Shown here: in pieces, positions 29,142 to 37,040 of the stretch
How the letters are laid out: each line of letters starts with the position of its first letter
How positions within the stretch are numbered: position 1 is the first letter of the stretch
Source: Methylobacter sp.
GTDB lineage: Bacteria > Pseudomonadota > Gammaproteobacteria > Methylococcales > Methylomonadaceae
NCBI GenBank assembly: GCA_004299305.1
Contig: SCPZ01000084.1
Coordinates: 1-45,685 of the forward strand
Length of the DNA stretch: 45,685 bases
Direction of reading: 5' to 3'
Notes under the pieces: generated by a model
What the model saw: only the letters and a program-made list of their open reading frames with translations
The model's database searches: none
Told to the model about the DNA's origin: nothing
Translations under genes and position numbers: made by a program

Positions 29142-30137
29142 ATGCTGAGCAAAACAACATTCAAGCCCGCCTGGTGGTTACGCAATCGCCATCTACAAAC
29201 GCTTTATCCGGCCTTATTAAGAAAAGCCCCTACCCCGCCTGATTATCGCCGCGAAAGATTAACGACGCCCGACCATGATTTTATCGATGTCGATTATTGC
29301 GGAACCGGCGATCGACCGCTGATTATCCTGGTGCATGGCTTAACCGGCAGCTCGCAATCGGGTTATATCAAAGGCCTGCAAAACGCCTTGCTCAAACAAG
29401 GCTTTCGTAGCGCCGCAATTAACTTCCGTGGTTGCAGCGGGTCATCGAACAATAGAGCGCGCAGTTATCATTCAGGCGAAACAGAGGACATTCATTTTCT
29501 CTATCAAACTTTGCGGCTACGCGAACCTAAGACACCTTTAGGCGTCGTAGGTTTTTCATTAGGCGGCAATGTTGTTTTAAAGTGGCTGGGTGAACAAGCA
29601 GGACAGTTGGCCTTGTTTGCCGCTGTCGCAGTGTCCGTGCCGTTGCTGTTAGGTGTTTGCGCGACAAAACTCGATAGCGGTTTTTCAAGGTGCTATCGCA
29701 TCAACTTACTGAATGAGTTGAAAGCCTATATGCATACCAAACTGCAACATTTGGAAACCATAGGTCAATCTGAAGAGGCTATGAAGATCAGGGAATTAGG
29801 CGATTTATCGGCCATCAATTCGTTCTGGCAATACGATGACCGGGTTGTAGCCAAATTACATGGTTTTGACAATGTACACGATTACTACCGGCGCTCCAGC
29901 TCCAGGCAATATCTCAAATCGATCTCGGTGTCCACGCTATTGATCCAGGCGGTCGACGACCCGTTTATGACTAAAGAAGTCCTACCCGACCTACATGAAC
30001 TGTCGCCGCATGTGCAATTGGAATTAACCCAACACGGCGGCCATGTAGGCTTCATATCGGGATTAATCCCTTTTAGACCAACGTATTGGCTGGAACAACG
30101 GATAACGGAATTTTTGAGGGGTCGTTTAACACACTAA
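29142..30137 (+). CDS. yheT: YheT-type alpha/beta hydrolase
   Basis: This 331-residue cytosolic hydrolase belongs to the YheT/ABHD1-3 family. The N-terminus KPAWWLRNRHLQTLYPALLRK is the family's signature. The oxyanion region is LVHGLTGSSQSGY and the nucleophile elbow is VGFSLGGNVVLKWLGE (serine near residue 143). The acid and base follow in QAVDDPFM and QHGGHVGF. Physiological substrates of the family are not firmly known; esters or lipids are likely. It begins 22 bases after the GGDEF/EAL gene and is probably the last gene of that transcript. Confidence 0.88.
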   Translation: MLSKTTFKPAWWLRNRHLQTLYPALLRKAPTPPDYRRERLTTPDHDFIDVDYCGTGDRPLIILVHGLTGSSQSGYIKGLQNALLKQGFRSAAINFRGCSGSSNNRARSYHSGETEDIHFLYQTLRLREPKTPLGVVGFSLGGNVVLKWLGEQAGQLALFAAVAVSVPLLLGVCATKLDSGFSRCYRINLLNELKAYMHTKLQHLETIGQSEEAMKIRELGDLSAINSFWQYDDRVVAKLHGFDNVHDYYRRSSSRQYLKSISVSTLLIQAVDDPFMTKEVLPDLHELSPHVQLELTQHGGHVGFISGLIPFRPTYWLEQRITEFLRGRLTH

Positions 30138-30151
30138 TAGTGCGTTAAACG

Positions 30152-30177
30152 AAAAAAATCAATCAAGCGATTTTTTT
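30152..30177. terminator. Weak A/T-stem terminator after yheT
   Basis: AAAAAAATC and GATTTTTTT form a nine-base stem around an eight-base loop directly downstream of yheT. Just before it a separate hairpin (30123-30151, CGTTTAAC with GTTAAACG) covers the yheT stop. Together they may end transcription from either side. Confidence 0.4.
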
Positions 30178-30206
30178 GCTGGCGCAAAAAACCGCCGCAA
30201 ACCGCA

Positions 30207-30428
30207 CTAATGACTATAGCTATGACCATTAGAGTCGGCATCAAAAGCATACTCATGCTCAATATCGGAGATTTGCGATTTTCTACGCTTTAAAAAAATC
30301 CGACTACCTTCAGGTGATTCCAGAATCATTTCAACACAACCACCCGAAGTAAAATTATAGGAGAGTATTTTAAAATCCCTGGACATACCCTGAACTTTCA
30401 CATGCTTACCTACCACCCAGACGCTCAT
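30207..30428 (-). CDS. Small hypothetical protein
   Basis: A 73-residue protein starting at ATG 30428 (MSVWVVGKHVKVQGMSRDFK). The first two thirds alternate hydrophobic and polar residues like a small beta barrel, with a basic patch (FLKRRKS). The C-terminus (FDADSNGHSYSH) is polar with two histidines. No signal peptide, membrane segment or known domain is recognised. It lies alone between yheT and a repeat cluster. It could be a genuine small gene of unknown function, but coding support is only moderate. Confidence 0.5.
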   Translation of the reverse strand: MSVWVVGKHVKVQGMSRDFKILSYNFTSGGCVEMILESPEGSRIFLKRRKSQISDIEHEYAFDADSNGHSYSH

Positions 30429-30449
30429 ACTGTTTTCTTCTTTTAGCAA

Positions 30450-30802
30450 TGAATATTATGAAAAATAAACCTAGTGTCACTCTAACAAAAATGCTAGAAA
30501 AGCGCACGCTGATTATAATATATTTTCATATTTTGAAACGGCAAATGACAGGACACTCTTATTAAAAAATAATAAGTTGGATAGCTTAGCTAAGGTGATT
30601 TCCTGCGAAAAACAGGCTTCCCGTTTAAGGCGGGACTAAGGTTAAGCCTTACATCTCTGTCCCGCCTTAAACGAGAAGCTATAAAGACCTGTGAGGTTTT
30701 TCTTACCTCGCAGGTCTTGCAATGACCTAAAAACCTTACTCGACAACACAAAAATGACTGCCGACTCGGCAGCACACCCCTAATGGGCGGCTCTTAACTA
30801 TG
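30450..30802. other. Intergenic region with two hairpin repeats
   Basis: This gap holds no gene. Arms CTTCCCGTTTAAGGCGGGAC (30617-30636) and 30659-30678 are inverted copies with one mismatch. A second hairpin (30684-30718, AAGACCTGTGAGGTTTTT...CCTCGCAGGTCTT) belongs to the AGACCT family also seen at 22295. The word GATTTCCTGCGAAAAA at 30597 recurs near the window's right end. The upstream half (30450-30590) is AT-rich and could hold the promoter of the small minus-strand gene. Confidence 0.6.
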
Positions 30803-31708
30803 CTATTTTTTAAACCAAGCCTTAACAACAGGCCACCCCTGAGTGAGCCATTGTTCTATGGCAAAAGCTGCCGCCAGTCTAACCTGCTTTGCCAGCAACT
30901 TTATATAAAACCATAACCTGTCCGCAATCGATGCTTCCGGGCTATCGCGCCATTGTAAATAACGCGAACCGAAACCATCTATAAACACCGGTTTAAACAG
31001 CCACATTTCCAAAATAGCCGTTACCCACATAAAGATGAATGAAACCCCCATGCCCATCCCGGCAAAAATAACCAACCAGGCAAACATCGGGTGAATCTTG
31101 GTTAACCACCATGACAATATATCGGCTATCAAAAACGCATAAGGCATTCCGATAGCAATACACTTATATTGCGTTGTGGTGGTCTCCGCAAAGCTGAAAA
31201 TAAGACCAACGAACATAAAAATAAAACTGATGCCGAACAAATGAATATGCGAAATACGAGTTAACGAGGCGAACGTAGCGCCGGTATCCTGTTCGGTTAA
31301 GGCTTTCAAGGGCTCAAGCTTGGTAAAATCCGGGATGCCGGACGCTTCCTTGTTATGACACATCACACAACGGCTCTCGATGATTTTATCGATACCGTCG
31401 GCCTTGTAATCCTCACTATCCGCGCCATCCCTGACCCATTCCATGATCTTAAAGCGCTCCTGTTCCGGTGCGTTATCCTTCATCGAACCGTTCAGTTTCT
31501 GCTCCAAAACCGTGCCTGAACGATTACCGTAATAACTGTAAACAATATCATCAACAGACAAGCCGAACTTGCCGTCCGCCATACCATGGGTAAACAATAT
31601 CTGGATTAATGCAAAAAGATAGCCTATGCCGACCGTACACAGATAACCGGTAAACAACACCTTGATAGGCGTATCGTGATCTTTGAGAGGGGTATATTTT
31701 GTTGTCAT
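30803..31708 (-). CDS. Membrane protein with one c-type heme motif
   Basis: This 301-residue protein has an N-terminal membrane helix (residues ~16-40), a periplasmic domain with one covalent-heme motif CVMCHNK (near residue 113), then three more helices (about 153-172, 180-198, 203-232) and a short cytosolic tail. Histidines near helix 2 (ISHIHLFG) and after helix 3 (TKIHPMF) could bind further cofactors. It resembles a membrane-anchored cytochrome; I do not recognise a named enzyme. ATG 31708 lies downstream of a 33-base palindrome. It lies near the nitrate uptake operon but on the opposite strand, so any link to nitrogen metabolism is unproven. Confidence 0.7.
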   Translation of the reverse strand: MTTKYTPLKDHDTPIKVLFTGYLCTVGIGYLFALIQILFTHGMADGKFGLSVDDIVYSYYGNRSGTVLEQKLNGSMKDNAPEQERFKIMEWVRDGADSEDYKADGIDKIIESRCVMCHNKEASGIPDFTKLEPLKALTEQDTGATFASLTRISHIHLFGISFIFMFVGLIFSFAETTTTQYKCIAIGMPYAFLIADILSWWLTKIHPMFAWLVIFAGMGMGVSFIFMWVTAILEMWLFKPVFIDGFGSRYLQWRDSPEASIADRLWFYIKLLAKQVRLAAAFAIEQWLTQGWPVVKAWFKK

Positions 31709-32130
31709 AATGTTGATTGGTAATTGGTGGCTTCCAATTTAAAGCGGGACGATTTACAGATAACATCCCTTGAAGGGATGTTATCTGTCCCGGCTTAGTT
31801 GGTAGCCTAATTGGTTATGTTGCAGGTTCAACCTGAACCCATGATTTCATACCTGCTGCGCTACATTCGAGCCAATGACCGAATTACAGCGTGCAACAAG
31901 ATTATAGCTTACCTTTATTACCTTCATTGCAGCGCCATCCAGCAACAAAATACCAAGTACATGCTTAGGTTTTTTAGCGACCCGATTTTCATCATTGGTG
32001 CAAAAGGATAGCCAGACGCACAAAAGTGATGCATTCCACGCATAAACGCAAGCTGCCTTGCGATACCTAATATAAGCCATAAGCATCTATATTTATTAAC
32101 TTAAACGCATGAAATAACCATTCGCAAACC
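31709..32130. other. Intergenic region between cytochrome-like gene and nrt operon
   Basis: This is a divergent intergenic stretch. A palindrome (31756-31788, ACAGATAACATCCCTT and its inverse around one G) lies in the 5' region of the minus-strand cytochrome gene. The remainder to 32130 shows no gene I can support; small overlapping frames there lack ribosome sites or recognisable content. NtrC-type enhancer sites for the downstream sigma-54 promoter might be expected here, but I could not point to a clear pair. Confidence 0.5.
31756..31788. repeat. 33-base perfect palindrome
   Basis: Two 16-base arms around a single central G give a perfect hairpin, flanked by GGGAC/GTCCC words that are found in the repeat at 30617-30678. 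It is probably another intergenic hairpin element; a leader-RNA role for the minus-strand gene is possible. Confidence 0.6.
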
Positions 32131-32148
32131 TTGGCACGACGATTGCTT
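32131..32148 (+). promoter_or_regulatory. Sigma-54 (-24/-12) promoter of the nitrate uptake operon
   Basis: TTGGCACGACGATTGCTT matches the consensus TGGCAC-N5-TTGC, with the GG (32133-32134) and GC (32145-32146) at the required 12-base offset. Transcription would start near 32158, about ten bases upstream of the first leader hairpin loop. Sigma-54 control implies NtrC-dependent activation under nitrogen limitation. Confidence 0.82.
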
Positions 32149-32157
32149 TAAACAATA

Positions 32158-32274
32158 CAGAGGCTCCAACGGCGGAGCGCTAAAAAAACATCGGTTCAAC
32201 GTTGAACCCAAACAGACAAAGGCGTCTACCCGGCTGAATATCTCGTGTATTCGGTAAGGTGACGCTTTTTTTTT
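32158..32274 (+). promoter_or_regulatory. ANTAR (NasR/NasT)-type antitermination leader RNA
   Basis: Two hexaloop hairpins occur in order. P1 is GCTCC-[AACGGC]-GGAGC (32163-32178). P2 is AGAC-[AAAGGC]-GTCT (32214-32227). Both loops have A at position 1 and G at position 4, the known requirement for ANTAR-domain binding. P2's 3' arm overlaps the 5' arm of a terminator (GCGTC 32222-32226 with GACGC 32261-32265). Binding of an ANTAR protein would stabilise P2 and prevent the terminator, allowing nrt transcription. A perfect palindrome (32193-32208) lies between the hexaloops. No ANTAR protein gene is in the window. Confidence 0.8.
32222..32274 (+). terminator. Leader terminator upstream of nrtA
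   Basis: GCGTC...ACC...CCG...GAATA pairs with TATTC...CGG...GGT...GACGC, with small bulges, followed by nine T residues (32266-32274). It lies 30 bases before the nrtA start and shares bases with the second hexaloop hairpin, making the two mutually exclusive. Confidence 0.78.
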
Positions 32275-32304
32275 GCTGATTTTTTTAAACCTGCTGAGGT
32301 CAAT

Positions 32305-33705
32305 ATGAAACAAACCGGACGATTTACTATCAAAAAACTGGCTACGGCAGTCATTGCCGTAGCTGCGCTATCAACATTCCCCTTTACAAACGGCGCCTTA
32401 GCCGCTGAAAAATTGGAAAAAGACAGTTTAAAGCTCGGTTTCATCAAACTGACCGACATGGCGCCTTTGGCGGTTGCGTTGGAAAAAGGCTATTTCGAAG
32501 ATGAAGGCCTTTCCGTACAGCTTGAGGCGCAAGCCAACTGGAAAGTTTTATTGGACCGCGTGGTCAGCGGCGAACTGGACGGCGCGCACATGCTGGCCAC
32601 CCTGCCCTTTGGCGCCGCGATCGGCTACGGCACCAAAGCCGACATTATCAGCGCCTTTACCTTGACCTTAAACGGCGATGCGATAACGGTATCCAACGAT
32701 GTCTGGCAACAAATGAAACCGCAAATCCCGGTCAAAGACGGCAAACCGGTGCATCCGGTTAAGGCGGACACCTTAAAACCGGTGCTGGAAAAATACAAAA
32801 GCGCCGGCAAACCCTTCAACATGGCGATGACCTTCCCGGTCGGCACCCACAATATGAAACTACGTTACTGGCTTGCGGCCGGTGGCATCAAGCCCGGATT
32901 TTACGCACCGCCTGAAGACACTTCCGGCCAGATTGACGCCGAAGCGATGCTGTCGGTCACGCCCCCGCCGCAAATGCCTGCCACGATGGACTCAGGCACA
33001 ATTGTCGGCTACTGCGTCGGCGAACCTTGGAACCAACAAGCGGTGTTCAAAGGCATCGGCGTACCGGTCATCAGCGATTATGAATTGATGAAAAACAGCG
33101 CCGAAAAGATCTTCGGCGTGAACAAAGAATGGGCCGACAAATATCCCAACACCCATAAAGCGGTCATCAAAGCCTTGATTCGCGCCTCGATGTGGCTGGA
33201 TGCGGAAAACAACAAAAATCGCAATGAAGGCGTGGAAATGCTGTCGCAAAAACAATATGTCGGCGCCGATTACGAGGTGCTGGCCAACAGCATGAACGGC
33301 ACCTTTGAATACGAAAAAGGCGACAAGCGCGACCTGCCCGATTTCAACATATTCTTCCGTCATAACGGTTCTTATCCCTATTACAGCGACGCGGTCTGGA
33401 GCCTGACCCAAATGCGCCGCTGGGGACAAATCAACGAATTCAAACCCGATTCCTGGTATTTGGAAACCGCTAAAAAAGTGTATCGCCCCGATATTTACAT
33501 GGCGGCGGCTAAGGCCCTGGTTGCCGAAGGTAAGGCGAAAGCAGGCGATTTTCCTGCCGACAACGAAACCGGCATCAAACCGCCCAGCGCTGACTTTATT
33601 GACGGCGTTAGTTTCGATGCGACCAAGCCCAACGATTATCTGACTAAGTTTGCTATCGGTCTTAAGGGCAAGCAAAAAGTGGTCGGCGGCAAGGTTGTTG
33701 AGTAG
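32305..33705 (+). CDS. nrtA: Nitrate ABC transporter substrate-binding protein
   Basis: NrtA captures nitrate (and nitrite) in the periplasm. A signal peptide (ending ALAAEK) is followed by the NrtA/CmpA fold: KLGFIKLTDMAPLAVALEKG near residue 43 and GELDGAHMLATLPFGAA near residue 91. The motifs GTHNMKLRYWLAAGGI (near residue 180) and GYCVGEPWNQQA (near residue 233) are ligand-site landmarks of the family. Length (466) matches. GAGG lies six bases before the ATG. It is the first gene behind the sigma-54 promoter and ANTAR leader. The similar CmpA binds bicarbonate; nitrate is favoured here by the leader architecture. Confidence 0.92.
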   Translation: MKQTGRFTIKKLATAVIAVAALSTFPFTNGALAAEKLEKDSLKLGFIKLTDMAPLAVALEKGYFEDEGLSVQLEAQANWKVLLDRVVSGELDGAHMLATLPFGAAIGYGTKADIISAFTLTLNGDAITVSNDVWQQMKPQIPVKDGKPVHPVKADTLKPVLEKYKSAGKPFNMAMTFPVGTHNMKLRYWLAAGGIKPGFYAPPEDTSGQIDAEAMLSVTPPPQMPATMDSGTIVGYCVGEPWNQQAVFKGIGVPVISDYELMKNSAEKIFGVNKEWADKYPNTHKAVIKALIRASMWLDAENNKNRNEGVEMLSQKQYVGADYEVLANSMNGTFEYEKGDKRDLPDFNIFFRHNGSYPYYSDAVWSLTQMRRWGQINEFKPDSWYLETAKKVYRPDIYMAAAKALVAEGKAKAGDFPADNETGIKPPSADFIDGVSFDATKPNDYLTKFAIGLKGKQKVVGGKVVE

Positions 33706-34250
33706 TTGAGCAGCATCGTTCCCACGCTCCGGCGCTCATCTTTATACACAAGTGTTTCAAAGCACGTCATCCCGGCAGGGATTGCCGGGATCCAGAAGCC
33801 ATGGATGGCATACTGAAGTAGGCAACAAGTCTCGCCACAGGAATTGCTCAATTAAATCGAGCACTCACATCCCTGTGCTCTGGATCCCGGCAATCCCTGC
33901 CGGGATGACGGTGTCTCCCAGACACTTGTGTATAAAGACGAGCGCTCCGGCGTGGGAATGCAGTAGAGACGCTCCAGCGTCGCGAGACAGGACGACGGGA
34001 AGTTGGAGCTGGAGCTTGGGAAACCAGCCCGAACCCGATTAAATCAAGCGTCGCGTTAGCAACAGCTTGTTTTGCAAGATGACGCAGAGCGTCAGGGACT
34101 GCATTCCCACGCCGGAGCGTGGGAACGATACCAACCAGCCCGAAAAAAAGTGTGAGTGCCGACCTAAACAATGGACGTTGACTTAGTGCAAGGACGCGCC
34201 TTTTTTACCTTGAACCTTTTGCCTTTCATCTGCTTTTAGAGGTACCGACC
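33706..34250. other. Intergenic repeat cluster between nrtA and nrtB
   Basis: This 545-base gap has no gene. Outer arms (33716-33757 and about 33923-33963) and inner arms (about 33767-33794 and 33884-33912, CGTCATCCCGGCAGGGATTG and inverse) make a nested hairpin about 248 bases long. Further copies of the GGAGC...GGGAACGA words lie at 33948-34125, like the block at 3589-3704. The small frames here are repeat-derived. The ribosome site of nrtB lies at the right end (AGAGG before ATG 34251). Confidence 0.7.
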
Positions 34251-35267
34251 ATGCACAACCAACTAATAAAATTTTTAAACATAACCGGACTCACCTGGTT
34301 CGTCCCCTTGGTAAAAATAGCCGCCGGAGAAAATCCCTCACTGCAAATCCGCCAACTGTGGCTGATCATGGGCGTGCCAATACTGGCTTTTATGGTCTTT
34401 TTGGGACTATGGAGTTTTTCCGCATCCAAGGTCAACACCAGCCTGGGCGCCATTCCCGGCCCTGTCGCAGTGTGGCATGAAGCCGTCGGCTTACTGCACG
34501 ATCATTATGCCGAACGAACCAAAGAAGCCGAGTATTACCAACGCCAACAAACCCGCAACGAACAAAAACACGCCGAAGACCCTACGGCTGAAATCAAAGT
34601 CCGCCCCTACAACGGCCAAGCCACCTACCTGGACAAGATTTTTACCAGCCTTTACACCGTATTCGCCGGCTTTGTGATTGCCACGCTAATCGCCGTACCG
34701 CTGGGCCTGTTCTGCGGCATGAGTCCGCTGTTTAACACCGCGATCAACCCGCTGGTACAAATATTCAAACCGGTGTCGCCCTTGGCTTGGCTGCCCATCG
34801 TCACACTGGTAGTCAGCGCCGTTTACGTAAGCGGCGACGATTCCTGGTTCGAAAAATCCTTCCTGACTTCCGCAATTACCGTCACCCTGTGTTCGCTGTG
34901 GCCGACCTTGATCAATACCGCGGTCGGCGTGTCATCGATAGACAAAGACTTGATCAATGTCGGCAAAGTATTACGTCTTAACTGGCTCACCCAAATCAAG
35001 AAAATTATTTTGCCGTCCGCATTGCCTTATATTTTCACCGGCATGAGGTTGTCATTAGGCGTGGGCTGGATGGTACTGATCGCTGCGGAAATGCTGGCGC
35101 AAAATCCGGGACTGGGCAAATTCGTCTGGGATGAATTCCAAAACGGCAGCTCCAACTCATTGGGCCGGATCATGGTCGCGGTCTTCACCATCGGATTGAT
35201 CGGCTTTGCCTTGGACCGCATCATGCAGTCCTTACAAAACCTGTTCTCTTTCGGTAGAGCACTTTAA
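34251..35267 (+). CDS. nrtB: Nitrate ABC transporter permease
   Basis: NrtB forms the membrane pore of the nitrate importer. A single N-terminal helix (residues ~38-60) and a soluble insert (KEAEYYQRQQTRNEQKHAED, residues ~85-105) precede the typical BPD-type helical core starting near residue 125 (LDKIFTSLYTVFAGFVIATL). The EAA-like loop appears as VGKVLRLNWLTQIKKIILP (residues ~240-258), which docks on the ATPase. At 338 residues it is slightly longer than cyanobacterial NrtB because of the N-terminal portion. AGAGG lies eight bases before ATG 34251. It precedes the fused ATPase by 12 bases. Confidence 0.9.
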   Translation: MHNQLIKFLNITGLTWFVPLVKIAAGENPSLQIRQLWLIMGVPILAFMVFLGLWSFSASKVNTSLGAIPGPVAVWHEAVGLLHDHYAERTKEAEYYQRQQTRNEQKHAEDPTAEIKVRPYNGQATYLDKIFTSLYTVFAGFVIATLIAVPLGLFCGMSPLFNTAINPLVQIFKPVSPLAWLPIVTLVVSAVYVSGDDSWFEKSFLTSAITVTLCSLWPTLINTAVGVSSIDKDLINVGKVLRLNWLTQIKKIILPSALPYIFTGMRLSLGVGWMVLIAAEMLAQNPGLGKFVWDEFQNGSSNSLGRIMVAVFTIGLIGFALDRIMQSLQNLFSFGRAL

Positions 35268-35279
35268 CCAGGAGCCGAG

Positions 35280-37040
35280 ATGTCAGTCGTAAACTTTAAC
35301 ATTGTGCCCCCTTCGACAAGCTCAGGACAGGTCAAGCGCCTCCTGAACAAGCCGCTTGCACCATCGAATGACGCCCAACTGCCTTTGCTGGAATTAAAGT
35401 CCGTATGCAAAAGCTATGGTGCGACATCCATCCTCAACAACATCAACCTGAGCATTAAAGAAGGCGAATTCATTGCCATCGTCGGCTTTTCCGGCAGCGG
35501 CAAAACCACGCTGATTTCAACCATTGCCGGGCTAATTCAGGCCGACAGCGGCGAAGTGCTAAAACAAGGGGCTCCGATTACCGCACCGGGGCCGGATCGC
35601 GGCGTAGTGTTCCAGAACTATTCACTGATGCCGTGGCTGACCGTGTTCGAAAACGTAGCGCTGGCCGTCGACCAGATTTTTAAACACTGGCCTGCCGAGC
35701 AACGCCGGGCGCATACTGAAAAATACGTCAGAATGGTGAACCTCGGCGCAGCCATGGATAAAAAGCCCGCCGAACTGTCCGGCGGCATGAGGCAACGAGT
35801 CAATGTCGCCCGAGCCTTGGCCGCCAGCCCTGACATCCTGCTGCTCGACGAACCGCTCAGCGCGCTGGATGCGTTGACGCGCGGCAACTTGCAGGACGAA
35901 ATCTTGCAAATCTGGGCTCAGGAGAAAAAAACCGTCATCCTGATCACCAACGATGTCGATGAAGCCATCTACATGGCGGACCGGGTTATCCCGCTTAATC
36001 CCGGCCCCGATGCGACCTTCGGCCCGGATTTTAATATCAATATCGAACGCCACCGAGACCGCACCGCGTTAAACCATAACCCCGAGTTTAAAAGACTTCG
36101 CGCCGAAATCACCCGTTATTTAATGGACATCGGCATCGAAAAAAACCTCGGTTCGGCTGTCGATAAGATCGTCCTGCCCAATGTTAAACCCAACACCAGC
36201 ACTGACTGGAACCGCGACCAACCGACCTTCGCAGCGCCTGATGAGGTGGATCGTCCCCGTTACCTGGAATTTTCACAACTGTCCAAAATCTACCCAACCC
36301 CCGACGGCAACAGCACGGTCAAAGTCGTAGACGGCTTCGACCTGAAAATGAAAAAAGGCGAGTTCATCTCGATCATCGGCCATTCCGGCTGCGGCAAATC
36401 AACGGTGTTATCGATGACTGCGGGCTTAAACAGCGTTTCCGAAGGCGTCATTATTCTGGACAACAAGGAAATCGATGGCGCCGGTCCCGATCGCGGCGTG
36501 GTATTCCAAGCGCCCAGCCTGTTTCCCTGGCTGACCGCATTTGAAAACGTTATGCTAGGCGTCGATAAGGTCTACCCCCATGCCGCCAAATCTCAACGCG
36601 ATGACATCGTCGAATACTACCTAACCCGCGTCGGTTTGGGCGATTCGCTCCGTAAAAAAGCCGGCGACATGTCCAACGGCATGAAACAACGGGTCGGCAT
36701 AGCCCGCGCCTTTGCATTGTCGCCTAAACTGCTATTATTGGATGAACCGTTCGGCATGTTGGATTCATTAACCCGCTGGGAATTGCAGGAAGTGTTGATG
36801 GAAGTCTGGGAAAGAACCCATGTAACCGCCATTGTCGTTACCCATGATGTCGATGAAGCGATCCTGCTGGCCGACCGGGTGGTAATGATGACCAACGGCC
36901 CGCACGCCAAAATCGGTAAAATCGAAACCATAGACTTGCCAAGGCCCCGCAGCCGAAAAGCCTTGCTGGAACATCCCGATTACTATAAATATAGGGAGAG
37001 CATTTTGAGTTTTCTGACCGAATGCGACCATACGCATTAG
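35280..37040 (+). CDS. nrtC: Fused two-domain nitrate ABC transporter ATPase (NrtC-NrtD type)
   Basis: Two complete ATPase domains lie in one 586-residue chain. Domain 1 has Walker A GFSGSGKTT (near residue 74), signature LSGGMRQR, Walker B LLLDEPLSALDA, and an H-loop ITNDVDEA where Asn replaces the usual His. Domain 2 has GHSGCGKST (near residue 367), a divergent signature MSNGMKQR, LLLDEPFGMLDS and a normal VTHDVDEA. Both divergent elements fall in the same composite site. The N-terminus includes PPSTSSGQVKRL, read from a dispersed repeat. There is no NrtA-like regulatory domain as in cyanobacterial NrtC. AGGAG precedes the ATG. Confidence 0.9.
   Translation: MSVVNFNIVPPSTSSGQVKRLLNKPLAPSNDAQLPLLELKSVCKSYGATSILNNINLSIKEGEFIAIVGFSGSGKTTLISTIAGLIQADSGEVLKQGAPITAPGPDRGVVFQNYSLMPWLTVFENVALAVDQIFKHWPAEQRRAHTEKYVRMVNLGAAMDKKPAELSGGMRQRVNVARALAASPDILLLDEPLSALDALTRGNLQDEILQIWAQEKKTVILITNDVDEAIYMADRVIPLNPGPDATFGPDFNINIERHRDRTALNHNPEFKRLRAEITRYLMDIGIEKNLGSAVDKIVLPNVKPNTSTDWNRDQPTFAAPDEVDRPRYLEFSQLSKIYPTPDGNSTVKVVDGFDLKMKKGEFISIIGHSGCGKSTVLSMTAGLNSVSEGVIILDNKEIDGAGPDRGVVFQAPSLFPWLTAFENVMLGVDKVYPHAAKSQRDDIVEYYLTRVGLGDSLRKKAGDMSNGMKQRVGIARAFALSPKLLLLDEPFGMLDSLTRWELQEVLMEVWERTHVTAIVVTHDVDEAILLADRVVMMTNGPHAKIGKIETIDLPRPRSRKALLEHPDYYKYRESILSFLTECDHTH

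Noticed and set aside
31811-32086. Small open frames upstream of the sigma-54 promoter on both strands
   Set aside because: They have no ribosome site and no recognisable content.
32992-33675. 227-residue antisense open frame in nrtA
   Set aside because: It is the opposite strand of a clearly recognised gene; there is no ribosome site or domain.
33752-34042. 96-residue plus-strand open frame between nrtA and nrtB
   Set aside because: The translation is composed of repeat words from the inverted-repeat cluster.
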